Shown piece after piece: positions 33,646-42,464 of a stretch of 64,000 nt of DNA (positions are counted from its first letter, which is position 1; each line of letters starts with the position of its first letter). Below the pieces are notes generated by a model. The model saw only the letters and a program-made list of their open reading frames with translations, had not been told where the DNA came from and did not search any database. The DNA lies in contig NZ_FMVT01000002.1 in the NCBI RefSeq assembly GCF_900102505.1, positions 186,001 through 250,000 on the forward strand, given 5' to 3'. The translations under genes were made by a program, and so were the position numbers. The stretch comes from Paracoccus tibetensis. GTDB taxonomy: Bacteria > Pseudomonadota > Alphaproteobacteria > Rhodobacterales > Rhodobacteraceae.

Positions 33646-34233
33646 ATGCGCCAGGCGACGATCACCCGCACGACCTCCGAGACCGAGATCGAGGTCACGC
33701 TGAACCTCGACGGCACGGGCGTTTACGACAACCGGACGGGCGTCGGCTTCTTCGATCACATGCTGGACCAGCTTTCGCGCCACTCGCTGATCGACCTGAC
33801 GGTGAGGGCCACCGGTGACCTGCACATCGACGACCACCACACGGTCGAGGATACCGGCATCGCCATCGGCCAGGCGCTGACGCAGGCGCTCGGCGACAAG
33901 CGCGGCATCCGCCGCTACGGCAGCTGCCTTCTGGCGATGGATGATGCGCAGGTGCGCTGCGCGCTGGACCTCTCGGGCCGGGCCTTTCTCATCTGCAACC
34001 TCGACATGCCGACCGAAAAGATCGGCGCCTTCGACACCCAGCTGGTGCGCGAGTTCTTCCAGGCCCTCTCCAGCCACGGCGGCATCACGCTGCATATCGA
34101 CCGCCTGCACGGCTTCAACAGCCACCACATCGCCGAGGCCGCCTTCAAGTCCGTTGCCCGCGCCCTGCGCGAGGCGGTCGAGCCCGACCCGCGGATGGAG
34201 GGCGCCCTGCCCTCGACAAAAGGCGCGCTCTGA
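33646..34233 (+). CDS. hisB: Imidazoleglycerol-phosphate dehydratase
   Basis: The product is 195 residues, the length of a single-function HisB. Metal-binding motifs are [41 protein letters not shown] and [11 protein letters not shown]. It catalyses the dehydration step of histidine biosynthesis. There is no fused phosphatase domain as in E. coli. The stop and the hisH start share one base. Confidence 0.97.
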   Translation: MRQATITRTTSETEIEVTLNLDGTGVYDNRTGVGFFDHMLDQLSRHSLIDLTVRATGDLHIDDHHTVEDTGIAIGQALTQALGDKRGIRRYGSCLLAMDDAQVRCALDLSGRAFLICNLDMPTEKIGAFDTQLVREFFQALSSHGGITLHIDRLHGFNSHHIAEAAFKSVARALREAVEPDPRMEGALPSTKGAL

Positions 34234-34862
34234 TGCGCGTCGCGCTGATCGACTACGACAGCGGCAACCTGCACTCGGCGGAGAAAGCCTTCCAGCTGAT
34301 GGGCCGCGACGCGGGGGCCGAGATCATCGTGACCTCGGACCCCGACACCGCGCTGAAAGCCGACCGCATCGTCCTGCCCGGCGACGGCGCCTTCCCCGCC
34401 TGCCGCGCCGCACTGGGCGAGGTCGACGGCATGGCCGAGGCGCTGCGCGAGGCCGTCCTCAGCCGCGGCACCCCCTTCATGGGCATCTGCGTCGGCATGC
34501 AGATGCTCGCGACGACCGGGCACGAATACCGCGAGACCCCCGGCCTCGGATGGATCGGCGGCGAGGTGCAGGCCATCGCCGCCCCCGGCCTCAAGGTCCC
34601 CCACATGGGTTGGAACGACCTCGTCATCGACCGCCCCCACCCGGTCCTAAGCGGCATCGCCACCGGCGATCACGCCTATTTCGTCCATAGCTGGCAGTTC
34701 CAGGTCGCCGATCCTGCCCACCTCCTGGCTCATGTCGACTACGGCGGCCCCGTCACCGCCATCGTCGGCCGGGACAACATCATCGGCACCCAGTTCCACC
34801 CTGAAAAGTCCCAGGCCATCGGCCTCAGGCTCATCGCCAACTTCCTGCGCTGGACCCCCTGA
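34233..34862 (+). CDS. hisH: Imidazole glycerol phosphate synthase glutaminase subunit
   Basis: The product is 209 residues. It is a class-I glutamine amidotransferase: VALIDYDSGNLHSAEKAF at the start, the oxyanion region LPGDGAFPACRAAL, the nucleophile in MGICVGMQMLA and the His-Glu pair in QFHPEKSQAIG. It supplies ammonia to HisF. hisA and hisF are not downstream: a repeat and then ade follow, so those genes lie elsewhere. Confidence 0.97.
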   Translation: MRVALIDYDSGNLHSAEKAFQLMGRDAGAEIIVTSDPDTALKADRIVLPGDGAFPACRAALGEVDGMAEALREAVLSRGTPFMGICVGMQMLATTGHEYRETPGLGWIGGEVQAIAAPGLKVPHMGWNDLVIDRPHPVLSGIATGDHAYFVHSWQFQVADPAHLLAHVDYGGPVTAIVGRDNIIGTQFHPEKSQAIGLRLIANFLRWTP

Positions 34863-34868
34863 CGCTTT

Positions 34869-34935
34869 TTCGTTGCCCAAATACCCCAGGGGGTGAATTG
34901 GCCGGCACGGCCAAGAGGGGGCGCGTGCGCCCCCT
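34869..34935 (+). repeat. Composite intergenic repeat with terminator-like stem, copy 2
   Basis: The head TTCGTTGCCCAAATACCCC (34869-34887) is followed by GGGGGTGAATTGGCCGGCAC (34889-34908), shared exactly with copy 3. A perfect 9-bp stem follows, AGGGGGCGC/GCGCCCCCT (34916-34935). It lies between hisH and ade and probably ends the hisBH transcript. Confidence 0.75.
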
Positions 34936-34989
34936 TCCGTCTGGACGCCGCCGCCCCGATCCGCTTCTTTGTCGGAAAAGAGGACATCC

Positions 34990-36681
34990 ATGGACGATCT
35001 GGAACGCCGCATCGCGCAGGCCCGCGGAGACGCGCCCGCCGATCTCATCCTGCGCGGCGGCCGCGTCTTCGACCTGATGACGGGCGAGATGCTCGCGGGC
35101 GATGTCGCGATCACCGGCACCCGCATCGCCGGGATCGGCAGCTATGACGGCGCCCGCATCCTCGACGTCACGGGCCTCACCCTCGTGCCCGGCTTCATCG
35201 ACACGCATCTGCATGTCGAAAGCAGCCTCGTCACCCCGTTCGAGTTCGACCGCTGCGTCACCCCGCGCGGCATCACCACCGCCATCTGCGACCCGCACGA
35301 GATCGCCAACGTCGTCGGCCCCGCCGGCATCCGCTACTTCCAGGACGCCGCGCAGCACCTCCTCATGGACCTGCGCGTCCAGCTCTCCTCCTGCGTCCCC
35401 TCGACCGACATGGAGACCTCCGGCGCGCGCATCGAAGCCGCCGACCTCGCCCCGCTGATGAACCATCCGTCCGCCATCGGCCTGGCCGAGTTCATGAACT
35501 ACCCCGGCGTGATCCACCGCGACCCCGCCGCCTTGGCCAAGCTGCGCCTCTTCGAGAACGGCCATATTGACGGCCATTGCCCGCAATTGACTGGCCGCGA
35601 CCTCAACGCCTATATCGCCGCCGGCATCCGCACCGAGCACGAGGCGACCACCGCCGAGGAGGCGCTGGAGAAACTCCGCAAGGGCATGCGCGTCCTCATC
35701 CGCGAAGGCTCGGTCAGCAAGGACCTTGACGCCCTCGCCCCCATCCTGACCGAGCGGACCAGCCCCTACCTGTGCCTGTGCACCGACGACCGCAACCCGC
35801 TGGACATCGCCGAACATGGCCATCTCGACTACATGATCCGCCGCCTGATCGCCCTCGGCACGCCGCCGCTGGCTGCCTACCGCGCCGCCTCGCTCTCGGC
35901 GGCGGAAGCCTTCGGCCTCAAGGACCGCGGCCTCATCGCGCCGGGCCTCCGCGCCGACATCGTCGCCCTCGACAGCCTCGAGAGCTGCCGCGCCCAGCTG
36001 GTCCTCGCCGCCGGCCGCGTGGTCGATGCCGAGGCCTTCGCCGCCCGCGGCCACGTCCCGGCCGTCGGCCGCGGCTCGGTCAAGGCCCCGCCGCTCACCG
36101 CGGACAGCTTCCGCTGCGCCGGCAACCGCGCCGAGACGCCGGTGATCGGCGTCATCGAGGGCAAGATCATCACCCGCCACCTGACCGAGGAAATCGCGCC
36201 CGAGGACGGCGACAAGCGCCCCGATCCGGCGCGCGACCTCGCCCGCATCGCCATCATCGAGCGCCACGGCCGGAACGGCAACATCGCCACCGGCTTCGTG
36301 CAGGGCTTCGGCCTTCAACGCGGCGCCATCGCCTCGACCGTCTGCCACGATCACCACAACATCGCCGTGGTCGGCATCGACTACGACGACATGGCGCTTG
36401 CCGCGACCCGCCTGACCCAGATCGAGGGCGGCTTCGTCACCGCCGAGAATGGCCGCATCACCGCCGAACTCGCGCTTCCCGTCGCCGGCCTCATGAGCCT
36501 TCAGCCCTTCGAGACCGTCGAGGCCGCCCTGCGCGAGCTTCGCGCCGCCGCCCGCAGCCTCGGCACCCAGCTCGAGGAACCCTTCCTCCAGCTCGCCTTC
36601 CTCGCGCTGCCGGTCATCCCCGCCCTGAAGATCACCGACCGCGGCATGGTCGATGTGGAAAGCTTCCGCCTCCTGCCCTGA
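34990..36681 (+). CDS. ade: Adenine deaminase
   Basis: ATG 34990 has AGAGG six bases upstream; an in-frame TTG at 34969 lacks an RBS. The product is 563 residues. Amidohydrolase motifs are [47 protein letters not shown] and [21 protein letters not shown]. The C-terminal adenine-deaminase domain contains [34 protein letters not shown]. It converts adenine to hypoxanthine in purine salvage with bound metal. It converges with cmk across a repeat. Confidence 0.95.
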   Translation: MDDLERRIAQARGDAPADLILRGGRVFDLMTGEMLAGDVAITGTRIAGIGSYDGARILDVTGLTLVPGFIDTHLHVESSLVTPFEFDRCVTPRGITTAICDPHEIANVVGPAGIRYFQDAAQHLLMDLRVQLSSCVPSTDMETSGARIEAADLAPLMNHPSAIGLAEFMNYPGVIHRDPAALAKLRLFENGHIDGHCPQLTGRDLNAYIAAGIRTEHEATTAEEALEKLRKGMRVLIREGSVSKDLDALAPILTERTSPYLCLCTDDRNPLDIAEHGHLDYMIRRLIALGTPPLAAYRAASLSAAEAFGLKDRGLIAPGLRADIVALDSLESCRAQLVLAAGRVVDAEAFAARGHVPAVGRGSVKAPPLTADSFRCAGNRAETPVIGVIEGKIITRHLTEEIAPEDGDKRPDPARDLARIAIIERHGRNGNIATGFVQGFGLQRGAIASTVCHDHHNIAVVGIDYDDMALAATRLTQIEGGFVTAENGRITAELALPVAGLMSLQPFETVEAALRELRAAARSLGTQLEEPFLQLAFLALPVIPALKITDRGMVDVESFRLLP

Positions 36682-36691
36682 CCATCTTCTG

Positions 36692-36751
36692 TGCCGAAAT
36701 ATCCGCGGGGGTGAATTGGCCGGCACAGACAAGAGGGGGCGGCAGCCCCCT
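36692..36751 (+). repeat. Composite intergenic repeat with terminator-like stem, copy 3
   Basis: TGCCGAAATATCC is followed by GGGGGTGAATTGGCCGGCAC (36707-36726, identical to copy 2) and a 7-bp stem AGGGGGC/GCCCCCT (36734-36751). It separates convergent ade and cmk and likely terminates both. Confidence 0.75.
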
Positions 36752-36758
36752 TGTGCGC

Positions 36759-37349
36759 TTAGGCCCCCGCCCGGGCGCGCTCGGCTGCGGCAATGGCCTG
36801 CGCCACCGCCTCCTCGATGCTCAGATCGCTCGTGTCCAGCACCAGCGCGTCCTCGGCCGGCCGCAGCGGCGCCACCGCGCGCTCGCTGTCGCGGCGGTCA
36901 CGCTCGCGCAGCTCGCTCAGGATCGCGGCCGCGTCCGCACCCAGCTCGGCCGCGCGCCGCGCCGCGCGGACCTCGTCCGAGGCCACGACATACAGCTTCA
37001 GCGCCGCATCCGGGCAGATGACCGTACCGATGTCGCGCCCGTCCAGCACCGCGCCCGGCGGCTGGAGGGCGAAGCGCCGCTGGAACTCCACCAGCGCGGC
37101 GCGGACCTCGGGGATGGCGGCGATGCGGCTGGCCGCCTGCCCCGCCTCGGCCGAGCGCAGGTCCGGCCGTTCCAGGTCCTCGGGCCCGAGCGTCCGCGCG
37201 GCGGTGACTGGATCCCCGCCCTTGACCGCCGTCGCGCGGTAGAGAAGCCCGGTGTCCAGGTGATGAAGACGCAGCCGCGACGCCAAGGCCCGCGCGATCG
37301 TCCCCTTCCCCGAGGCGGCGGGACCGTCGATGGCAATCACGAAAGGCAT
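36759..37349 (-). CDS. cmk: Cytidylate kinase
   Basis: From ATG 37349 (GGAG nine bases upstream) the product is 196 residues. It has Walker A in [17 protein letters not shown], then [12 protein letters not shown], the NMP-binding [17 protein letters not shown] and the lid [25 protein letters not shown]. It phosphorylates CMP and dCMP. The in-frame ATG at 37379 adds ten residues not seen in the family. rpsA, a common neighbour, is not adjacent here. Confidence 0.95.
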   Translation of the reverse strand: MPFVIAIDGPAASGKGTIARALASRLRLHHLDTGLLYRATAVKGGDPVTAARTLGPEDLERPDLRSAEAGQAASRIAAIPEVRAALVEFQRRFALQPPGAVLDGRDIGTVICPDAALKLYVVASDEVRAARRAAELGADAAAILSELRERDRRDSERAVAPLRPAEDALVLDTSDLSIEEAVAQAIAAAERARAGA

Positions 37350-37481
37350 GGCAGGCTCCGTCAGGTCATGCCGTCCCATGCCATGCCGCGCCCGCGCTCG
37401 TCCAGTACCACCCGCCGAAAGGTCAACGCGAATGGCTAGTGCACGAAAGTATTGCTTGGCAAATGTTAGCCATGTCTGCCA

Positions 37482-37504
37482 GTTAATGCTCCCTACGCAT
37501 TAAC
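37482..37504. promoter_or_regulatory. Lux-box-like inverted repeat upstream of a LuxR gene
   Basis: GTTAATGC (37482-37489) and GCATTAAC (37497-37504) form a perfect 8-bp inverted repeat with a 7-base spacer, 18 bases before the LuxR-type start. Its position over the probable promoter/RBS suggests autorepression. It shares CATTAACG with the repeats before the regulator at 7899. Confidence 0.5.
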
Positions 37505-37521
37505 GAATCAACTCATTTACA

Positions 37522-38277
37522 ATGATCGACGAATGGCTCGAGCGGCTCACGTCCTGTGAAGAGACCTCCGCCCTGCACGGAGCGTTCTTCGAGGCCATGG
37601 CCCATTTCGGCTTCAACAACGTCTTCTACTCGGCCCGCTTCCTCGTGCCGCTGCCCTCCTCGCTGACGCAGGGGCACGCGGTGACCGTCACCAACCTGCC
37701 GCCCGACATCGCGCGGCAATTCACCGACAGCGGGGTCATCAGCCAGTCGCTCTGGGCGGACTGGGTCTTCAACAACAGCGGCGAGATCTCGTCGCGCGAA
37801 TTGCTGGCCAGCGCTTCGGACGCCGCGCCCACGCAGATGCTGCGCATCGCGCGGCGGCTGGACCTGGTGGCGGCGCAGATCCTGAGCCTGCGCGATCGCG
37901 AGCTGCGCAGCCACGGCGCGCTGCTCCTCAATCCCCATGTCGGGGCCGAGCACGAGGACGTGGCGCGGCTCTGGTCCATCGGCGGTCGGCAGGTGCGCGT
38001 GCTGGCGCGGGTCTTCCACCTCAGGATGGCGACGATGCGGCGCGACACGCGGAAGGTCCTGACGCCGCGCCAGCGTGAGGTGCTGGAATGGCGCTCCGCC
38101 GGCAAGACCATCGCCGAGATCGGCACCATCCTCGGCGTCACCCCCGCGACGGTCGAGAAGCACATGCGCCTCGCGCGCGAGGCGCTTGGCGCAGAAACGA
38201 CCGCGCAGGCTATCCTGAAGGCGCATGTGGCGCAGGAACTGTTCCCCGATCACGACAGGCAGAACCCATTCGCATGA
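37522..38277 (+). CDS. LuxR-family quorum-sensing-type regulator (solo)
   Basis: The product is 251 residues. The N-terminal 165 residues fit an autoinducer-binding domain (HFGFNNVFYSARFLVPLP, GVISQSLWADWVF, GALLLNPHVGAEHEDVARLW). The C-terminal GerE domain is LTPRQREVLEWRSAGKTIAEIGTILGVTPATVEKHMRLAREALGAETTAQA. No luxI-type synthase is in the window, so it is a LuxR solo. Its ligand and targets are unknown; a palindromic site lies right upstream. Confidence 0.85.
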   Translation: MIDEWLERLTSCEETSALHGAFFEAMAHFGFNNVFYSARFLVPLPSSLTQGHAVTVTNLPPDIARQFTDSGVISQSLWADWVFNNSGEISSRELLASASDAAPTQMLRIARRLDLVAAQILSLRDRELRSHGALLLNPHVGAEHEDVARLWSIGGRQVRVLARVFHLRMATMRRDTRKVLTPRQREVLEWRSAGKTIAEIGTILGVTPATVEKHMRLAREALGAETTAQAILKAHVAQELFPDHDRQNPFA

Positions 38278-38345
38278 CCGGGTAAGGGTTTACGGACTTT
38301 CGCCCGGCTCTTCGGCCACGCACATGAAAGAGGTTCCGTGAGTGG

Positions 38346-38361
38346 TGACACGCAAGTGTCA
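38346..38361. promoter_or_regulatory. TGACAC-GCAA-GTGTCA inverted repeat
   Basis: A perfect 6-bp inverted repeat with a 4-base spacer lies 69 bases after the LuxR stop. It could be a weak terminator or a binding site. No T-run follows. Confidence 0.3.
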
Positions 38362-38420
38362 GGAACCTGCAGCGGCTGCCTCGGGTGTTGCCGGGCGGTC
38401 GCGGCAGTCGGACCCCGGTC

Positions 38421-38464
38421 CGGGCGGGCTGCCGGCGGACATGTCCGCCCGGCAGCCCTGCCCG
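38421..38464. other. Long GC-rich hairpin between luxR solo and tsf
   Basis: A 16-base perfect palindrome, GGCGGACATGTCCGCC (38434-38449), is extended outward by GGGCTGCC/GGCAGCCC and CGGGC/GCCCG, with single-base bulges at 38450 and 38459. The total is 21 base pairs. The 290-base gap otherwise holds no gene. It may end the luxR transcript or form part of an RNA; no function is established. Confidence 0.5.
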
Positions 38465-38514
38465 CCCCGGTCACGCTGGCCGAAGGTCCAACACCAGCCG
38501 ACCTCCAGAACGCA

Positions 38515-38540
38515 AGATGCCAGCCCGGAGGCTGGCATCT
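38515..38540 (-). terminator. Terminator of the rpsB-tsf operon
   Basis: AGATGCCAGCC (38515-38525) and GGCTGGCATCT (38530-38540) form a perfect 11-bp stem with a 4-base loop, 29 bases beyond the tsf stop. On the reverse strand it is followed by TGCGTTCT. Confidence 0.75.
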
Positions 38541-38568
38541 GCAACTTCATCGTGGCGAGCGCCGAGGA

Positions 38569-39480
38569 TCAGGCGCCGCTGAGGGTCTTGGCGACCTCGG
38601 CCGCGAAGTCCTCTTCCTTCTTCTCGATGCCTTCGCCGACCATCACGCGGGCATAGGCCGTGATCTCGACGCCGGCTTCCTGCGCCGCCTGCTCGACCGT
38701 CTGGTCGGGGTTCATGACGAAGGCCTGGCCCAGCAGCGTGTTCTCGGCCACGAACTTCTTCATCCGACCCGGGATGATGTTGTTCTGGATGACGGCCTCG
38801 GGCTTCGGCTTGGCCGAGCCGGCATTCTCTTCCAGCGCCTTGGCGGTCTGGACCTGCAGCTCGCGCTCCAGCGCGGCGGGGTCCATCGTGGCTTCCGACA
38901 GCGACACCGGGTTGGTCGCCGCGATGTGCATCGCGAACTGCTTGCCGACCGCCTGCGCCTTCTCGGTCGGGCCGGACAGCGCGACCAGCACGCCGATCTT
39001 GCCCAGACCGTCGGCGGCGGCGTTGTGGACGTAGGAGACGACGGTCTCGCCTTCCAGCACCTGCACGCGGCGCAGGGTCAGGTTCTCGCCGATCCGGGCA
39101 ATGGCGCCGGTCACGACGTCCGAGACGGGCTTGCCGTTCAGGTCGGCGGCCTTCAGCGCCTCGATGTCGCCGGCGCCGGCCAGGGCCACGCCCGTGATCT
39201 CGCGCACGAGCTGCTGGAAGTCGGCGTTCTTGGCGACGAAGTCGGTTTCCGAGTTGATCTCGACGGCGACACCGCGGCCACCCTCGACCTGCACGCCCAC
39301 CAGGCCCTCGGCGGCGACGCGGTCAGCCTTCTTGGCGGCCTTGGCGAGGCCCTTGGTGCGCAGCCAGTCGACGGCGGCGCCCATGTCGCCATCGGTCTCG
39401 GTCAGGGCCTTCTTGGCGTCCATCATGCCTGCGCCGGTCGTCTCGCGCAGCTCTTTCACCATCGCAGCGGTGATTGCCAT
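38569..39480 (-). CDS. tsf: Elongation factor Ts
   Basis: From ATG 39480 (RBS AGAGGAG) the product is 303 residues. It opens [45 protein letters not shown], the universal EF-Ts start with the TDGD-type motif. It contains [20 protein letters not shown] and ends with [15 protein letters not shown]. It recycles EF-Tu by nucleotide exchange. It lies 83 bases downstream of rpsB, the standard order. Confidence 0.97.
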   Translation of the reverse strand: MAITAAMVKELRETTGAGMMDAKKALTETDGDMGAAVDWLRTKGLAKAAKKADRVAAEGLVGVQVEGGRGVAVEINSETDFVAKNADFQQLVREITGVALAGAGDIEALKAADLNGKPVSDVVTGAIARIGENLTLRRVQVLEGETVVSYVHNAAADGLGKIGVLVALSGPTEKAQAVGKQFAMHIAATNPVSLSEATMDPAALERELQVQTAKALEENAGSAKPKPEAVIQNNIIPGRMKKFVAENTLLGQAFVMNPDQTVEQAAQEAGVEITAYARVMVGEGIEKKEEDFAAEVAKTLSGA

Positions 39481-39563
39481 ATCCGTCTCCTCTGTGTTCA
39501 ACGCATCAGGCGGGGCATATCCCCGCCTGACGACAATTCGATGAAGTCGCGCGGCTGGCGCGC

Positions 39564-40334
39564 TCAGGCTTCCGCAGCGGCCGGCTCGTCCAGCAGCTCT
39601 TCGGGCGCATCGGCCAGCGAGCCCAGATCGACGCCCGCGGCGCCCATCTGCGCCGACATGCCGTCCAGCGCGGCGCGGCTGGCCAGATCGCAATACAGCG
39701 CGATGGCGCGGGCGGCGTCGTCATTGCCGGGGATGATGTAGTCGACGCCGGCGGGCGAGCAGTTGGTGTCGACGACGGCGACGACCGGGATGCCCAGCTT
39801 CTTGGCTTCGGCGATGGCCAGGTCTTCCTTGTTCACGTCGATGACGAACAGCAGGTCCGGCAGGCCGCCCATGTCGCGGATGCCGCCAAGCGAGGCTTGC
39901 AGCTTGGCCTGCTCGCGCTCGAGCTGCAGGCGCTCTTTCTTCGTCAGGCCCTCGGCGCCGCCGGCCATCGTCTCGTCGATCGCCTTCAGGCGGTTGATCG
40001 ACTGGCTGACGGTCTTCCAGTTGGTCAGCGTGCCGCCGAGCCAGCGATGGTTCATGTAGAACTGCGCCGATTTCTCGGCAGCTTCGGCGATGGCCTTCTG
40101 CGCCTGACGCTTGGTGCCGACGAAGAGGACGCGGCCGCCCTTCGAGACGGTGTCGCGGATCACGGTCAGCGCCTGGTCCAGCATCGGGACGGTCTGGGTC
40201 AGGTCAAGGATGTGGATGCCGTTGCGCTCGCCATAGATGAACTCGCCCATGCGGGGGTTCCAGCGTTGCGTCTGGTGGCCGTAGTGAACGCCAGCTTCAA
40301 GAAGCTGACGCATGGAGAAATCGGGAAGCGCCAT
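39564..40334 (-). CDS. rpsB: 30S ribosomal protein S2
   Basis: From ATG 40334 (RBS AAGGAA) the product is 256 residues. It begins [74 protein letters not shown] and [28 protein letters not shown] are typical. The acidic C-terminal extension ([11 protein letters not shown]) is usual in alphaproteobacteria. First gene of rpsB-tsf. Confidence 0.97.
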   Translation of the reverse strand: MALPDFSMRQLLEAGVHYGHQTQRWNPRMGEFIYGERNGIHILDLTQTVPMLDQALTVIRDTVSKGGRVLFVGTKRQAQKAIAEAAEKSAQFYMNHRWLGGTLTNWKTVSQSINRLKAIDETMAGGAEGLTKKERLQLEREQAKLQASLGGIRDMGGLPDLLFVIDVNKEDLAIAEAKKLGIPVVAVVDTNCSPAGVDYIIPGNDDAARAIALYCDLASRAALDGMSAQMGAAGVDLGSLADAPEELLDEPAAAEA

Positions 40335-40401
40335 AACGTGTTCCTTTCCGGTTTGCGCCTTGGCAGGGGATCTCAGGGCGATTGCCCCAACCGGTGGACG
40401 T

Positions 40402-40422
40402 CTTGCGGATGTCTCCCGCAAG
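40402..40422 (-). promoter_or_regulatory. Hairpin in the rpsB leader
   Basis: CTTGCGG and CCGCAAG form a perfect 7-bp stem with a 7-base loop, in the leader of about 110 bases between the rpsB promoter and its start. Ribosomal-protein leaders often carry autoregulatory RNA, so this is a candidate S2-responsive element. Confidence 0.35.
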
Positions 40423-40450
40423 GGCCCGCCCCTGCCTGTGAAGTGCGTGC

Positions 40451-40479
40451 GCCATAGCCCCAAGCGGCGGCGGATGCAA
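40451..40479 (-). promoter_or_regulatory. Candidate sigma-70 promoter of rpsB-tsf
   Basis: On the reverse strand TTGCAT (40479-40474) and TATGGC (40456-40451) are 17 bases apart, 117 bases from the rpsB start. Confidence 0.5.
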
Positions 40480-40570
40480 GCCCCCTTGCGCCGTGTCAGC
40501 GGTAACGGCGGCCTTGCATCGCGGGGCCGCGGGGGGCAGTTTGCGGGGCAAGCCAGCAAGAGGTGCCCTG

Positions 40571-41212
40571 ATGACCCCCGAACTGCAATCGCAAAAGACC
40601 CGCAGCCTGTGCCGGCTGGCCCCGGTGATCCCGGTGATCGTGATCAAGGATGCGGCCGCGGGCGCGGACCTGGCGCGCGCGCTGGTCGCAGGCGGGCTGC
40701 CGGTCCTCGAGGTGACGCTGCGCTCGGAGGCCGCGCTGGACGCGATCCGCGCGATGTCGGCGGTCGAGGGCGGCCATGTGGGGGCGGGCACCGTGCTGAC
40801 ACCGGACGATGCGCGCCGGGCCAAGGACGCGGGCGCGACCTTCGCCGTCTCGCCCGGCCTCACCGACCGCCTGATCGACGCCTGCGCCGAGATCGAGCTG
40901 CCCCTTCTGCCCGGCGCCGTCACCGCCTCCGAGGTGATGCGCGCCGCCGATGCGGGCTTCGACATGCTGAAGTTCTTCCCGGCCGAGGCCGTGGGCGGCG
41001 CCCCGGCGCTGAAGTCCCTTGCCGGTCCCCTGCCCCGGATCAGCTTCTGCCCTACCGGCGGCGTCACCACCGGCAACGCGGCCAGCTACCTGTCGCTGCC
41101 GAACGTCGTCTGCGTGGGCGGCAGCTGGATCGTGACCGATGCCGACGTGGGGAGCGGCAACTGGCAGGCCATCGAGACCCGCGCCCGCGAGGCGGCCGCC
41201 CTCAGGCCGTGA
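40571..41212 (+). CDS. eda: KDPG/KHG aldolase (Entner-Doudoroff)
   Basis: From ATG 40571 (AGAGGTG upstream) the product is 213 residues. The TIM-barrel motifs are [66 protein letters not shown], the Schiff-base Lys in [13 protein letters not shown] and [16 protein letters not shown]. It cleaves 2-keto-3-deoxy-6-phosphogluconate to pyruvate and glyceraldehyde 3-phosphate. edd is not adjacent. The stop overlaps a GTG start of an MFS gene. Confidence 0.96.
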   Translation: MTPELQSQKTRSLCRLAPVIPVIVIKDAAAGADLARALVAGGLPVLEVTLRSEAALDAIRAMSAVEGGHVGAGTVLTPDDARRAKDAGATFAVSPGLTDRLIDACAEIELPLLPGAVTASEVMRAADAGFDMLKFFPAEAVGGAPALKSLAGPLPRISFCPTGGVTTGNAASYLSLPNVVCVGGSWIVTDADVGSGNWQAIETRAREAAALRP

Positions 41213-42408
41213 CCGACCTTCGGCGCGCGCGTCGCAACGCGGCGATCCTCGTCTTCGCGCAGGCCATCCCCGGCGCGCAGATGTCAGTGGTCTTCATCAT
41301 CGGCGGGCTGGCCGGCATGGCGCTGGCGCCGCATCCCTGCCTTGCCACCCTGCCCGTCTCGCTGATCATCCTCAGCTCGGCCCTGACCGCGCGGCCGATG
41401 GGCCGGCTGATGCAGCGCCGCGGGCGGGTGGCGGGCTTCATGCTGGCCGTGCTGGGCGGAGGGCTGGGAGGCGCGGTCTCGGCGGCGGGGCTGTGGCTCG
41501 GCTCCTTCACGCTGTTCCTGATCGGGGCGCTGCTGACGGGCGTCTACATGGCCGGGCAGAACTACTACCGCTTCGCCGCCACCGACACCGCGCCCGAGGA
41601 CTACGCCCCCCGCGCCATCAGCTTCGTGCTGGCCGGCGGGCTGGTGGCGGCGGTCCTGGGGCCGATGCTGGTGCGCGTGACGGCCGACCTGACCGCGGCG
41701 CCGTTTTTGGCAAGCTATCTGGCGGTGATCGCGCTGAACCTCGTCGGCCCGTTCCTCTTCGCCTTCCTCGACATCCCGCGCCCGCCCGCCCCCGCGCCGG
41801 GCGAGAGCCAGGGCCGCCCCATGGCCGAGATCCTGCGCGATCCCGCCATCGTCGTCGCGATCATCTGCGGCATGGTCACCTACGGGCTGATGAACCTGGT
41901 GATGACCTCGACGCCGCTGGCGGTGGTCGGCTGCGGCTACGCGCCCGCCGATGCGGCCAACATCGTCAGCGCGCATGTGCTGGCCATGTTCGCGCCGAGC
42001 TTCGTCACCGGCCACCTGATCGCCCGCTTCGGCGCCGCGCCCATCGTGACGCTCGGGCTGATGATCCTCGCCTCGGCCGGTGCGGTGGCGCTGTCGGGGG
42101 TGGAGCTGACGCAGTTCTACCTAGCGCTGGTGCTCTTGGGGATCGGCTGGAACTTCGGCTATATCGGCGCAACCGCGATGCTGACCCGCGCCCATTCCCC
42201 GGCCGAGCGGGGCCGCGTGCAGGGGATGAACGACGCCATCGTCTTTGGCGGGGTGTTCCTGGCCTCGCTCTCCTCGGGCGGGCTGATGAACTGCGCGGGC
42301 GGCTCGGCAGTGGCGGGCTGGCAGGCGGTGAACCTTGCCATGCTGCCCTTTCTGGTGCTGGCCGGCGGGGCGCTGATCTGGCTGGTGCTGCGCCCGAAGG
42401 CGGCGTGA
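41209..42408 (+). CDS. MFS transporter
   Basis: I chose GTG 41209, which overlaps the eda stop (GTGA); the frame is open upstream through eda and rpsB but is not coding there. The product is 399 residues with about 12 helices (AILVFAQAIPGAQMSVVFIIGGLAG at the start, LVLAGGALIWLVLRPKAA at the end). A loop motif after helix 2 (ARPMGRLMQRRGRVAGF) fits the MFS A motif. The substrate is not evident. Coupling with eda may mean a sugar acid or a related metabolite, but this is speculative. Confidence 0.85.
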   Translation: MTDLRRARRNAAILVFAQAIPGAQMSVVFIIGGLAGMALAPHPCLATLPVSLIILSSALTARPMGRLMQRRGRVAGFMLAVLGGGLGGAVSAAGLWLGSFTLFLIGALLTGVYMAGQNYYRFAATDTAPEDYAPRAISFVLAGGLVAAVLGPMLVRVTADLTAAPFLASYLAVIALNLVGPFLFAFLDIPRPPAPAPGESQGRPMAEILRDPAIVVAIICGMVTYGLMNLVMTSTPLAVVGCGYAPADAANIVSAHVLAMFAPSFVTGHLIARFGAAPIVTLGLMILASAGAVALSGVELTQFYLALVLLGIGWNFGYIGATAMLTRAHSPAERGRVQGMNDAIVFGGVFLASLSSGGLMNCAGGSAVAGWQAVNLAMLPFLVLAGGALIWLVLRPKAA

Positions 42409-42411
42409 GAG

Positions 42412-42463
42412 CCGGGGGCATTCTGCCCCCGGACCCCCTGAGGATATTTCAGGACCAAAGCAG
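42412..42463 (-). repeat. Composite intergenic repeat with terminator-like stem, copy 4 (inverted)
   Basis: A perfect 9-bp stem CCGGGGGCA/TGCCCCCGG (42412-42432) is followed by a sequence whose reverse strand reads CTGCTTTGGTCCTGAAATAT and then CCTCAGGGGGTCC. This matches copy 1 at 24883 with few differences. It lies between convergent MFS and xseA genes. Confidence 0.75.
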
Positions 42464-42464
42464 G

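Noticed and set aside
40312..41208. Extended N-terminus of the eda-linked MFS transporter
   Set aside because: The upstream part lies out of frame over eda and its promoter region; the GTG at 41209 overlapping the eda stop is a normal coupled start.
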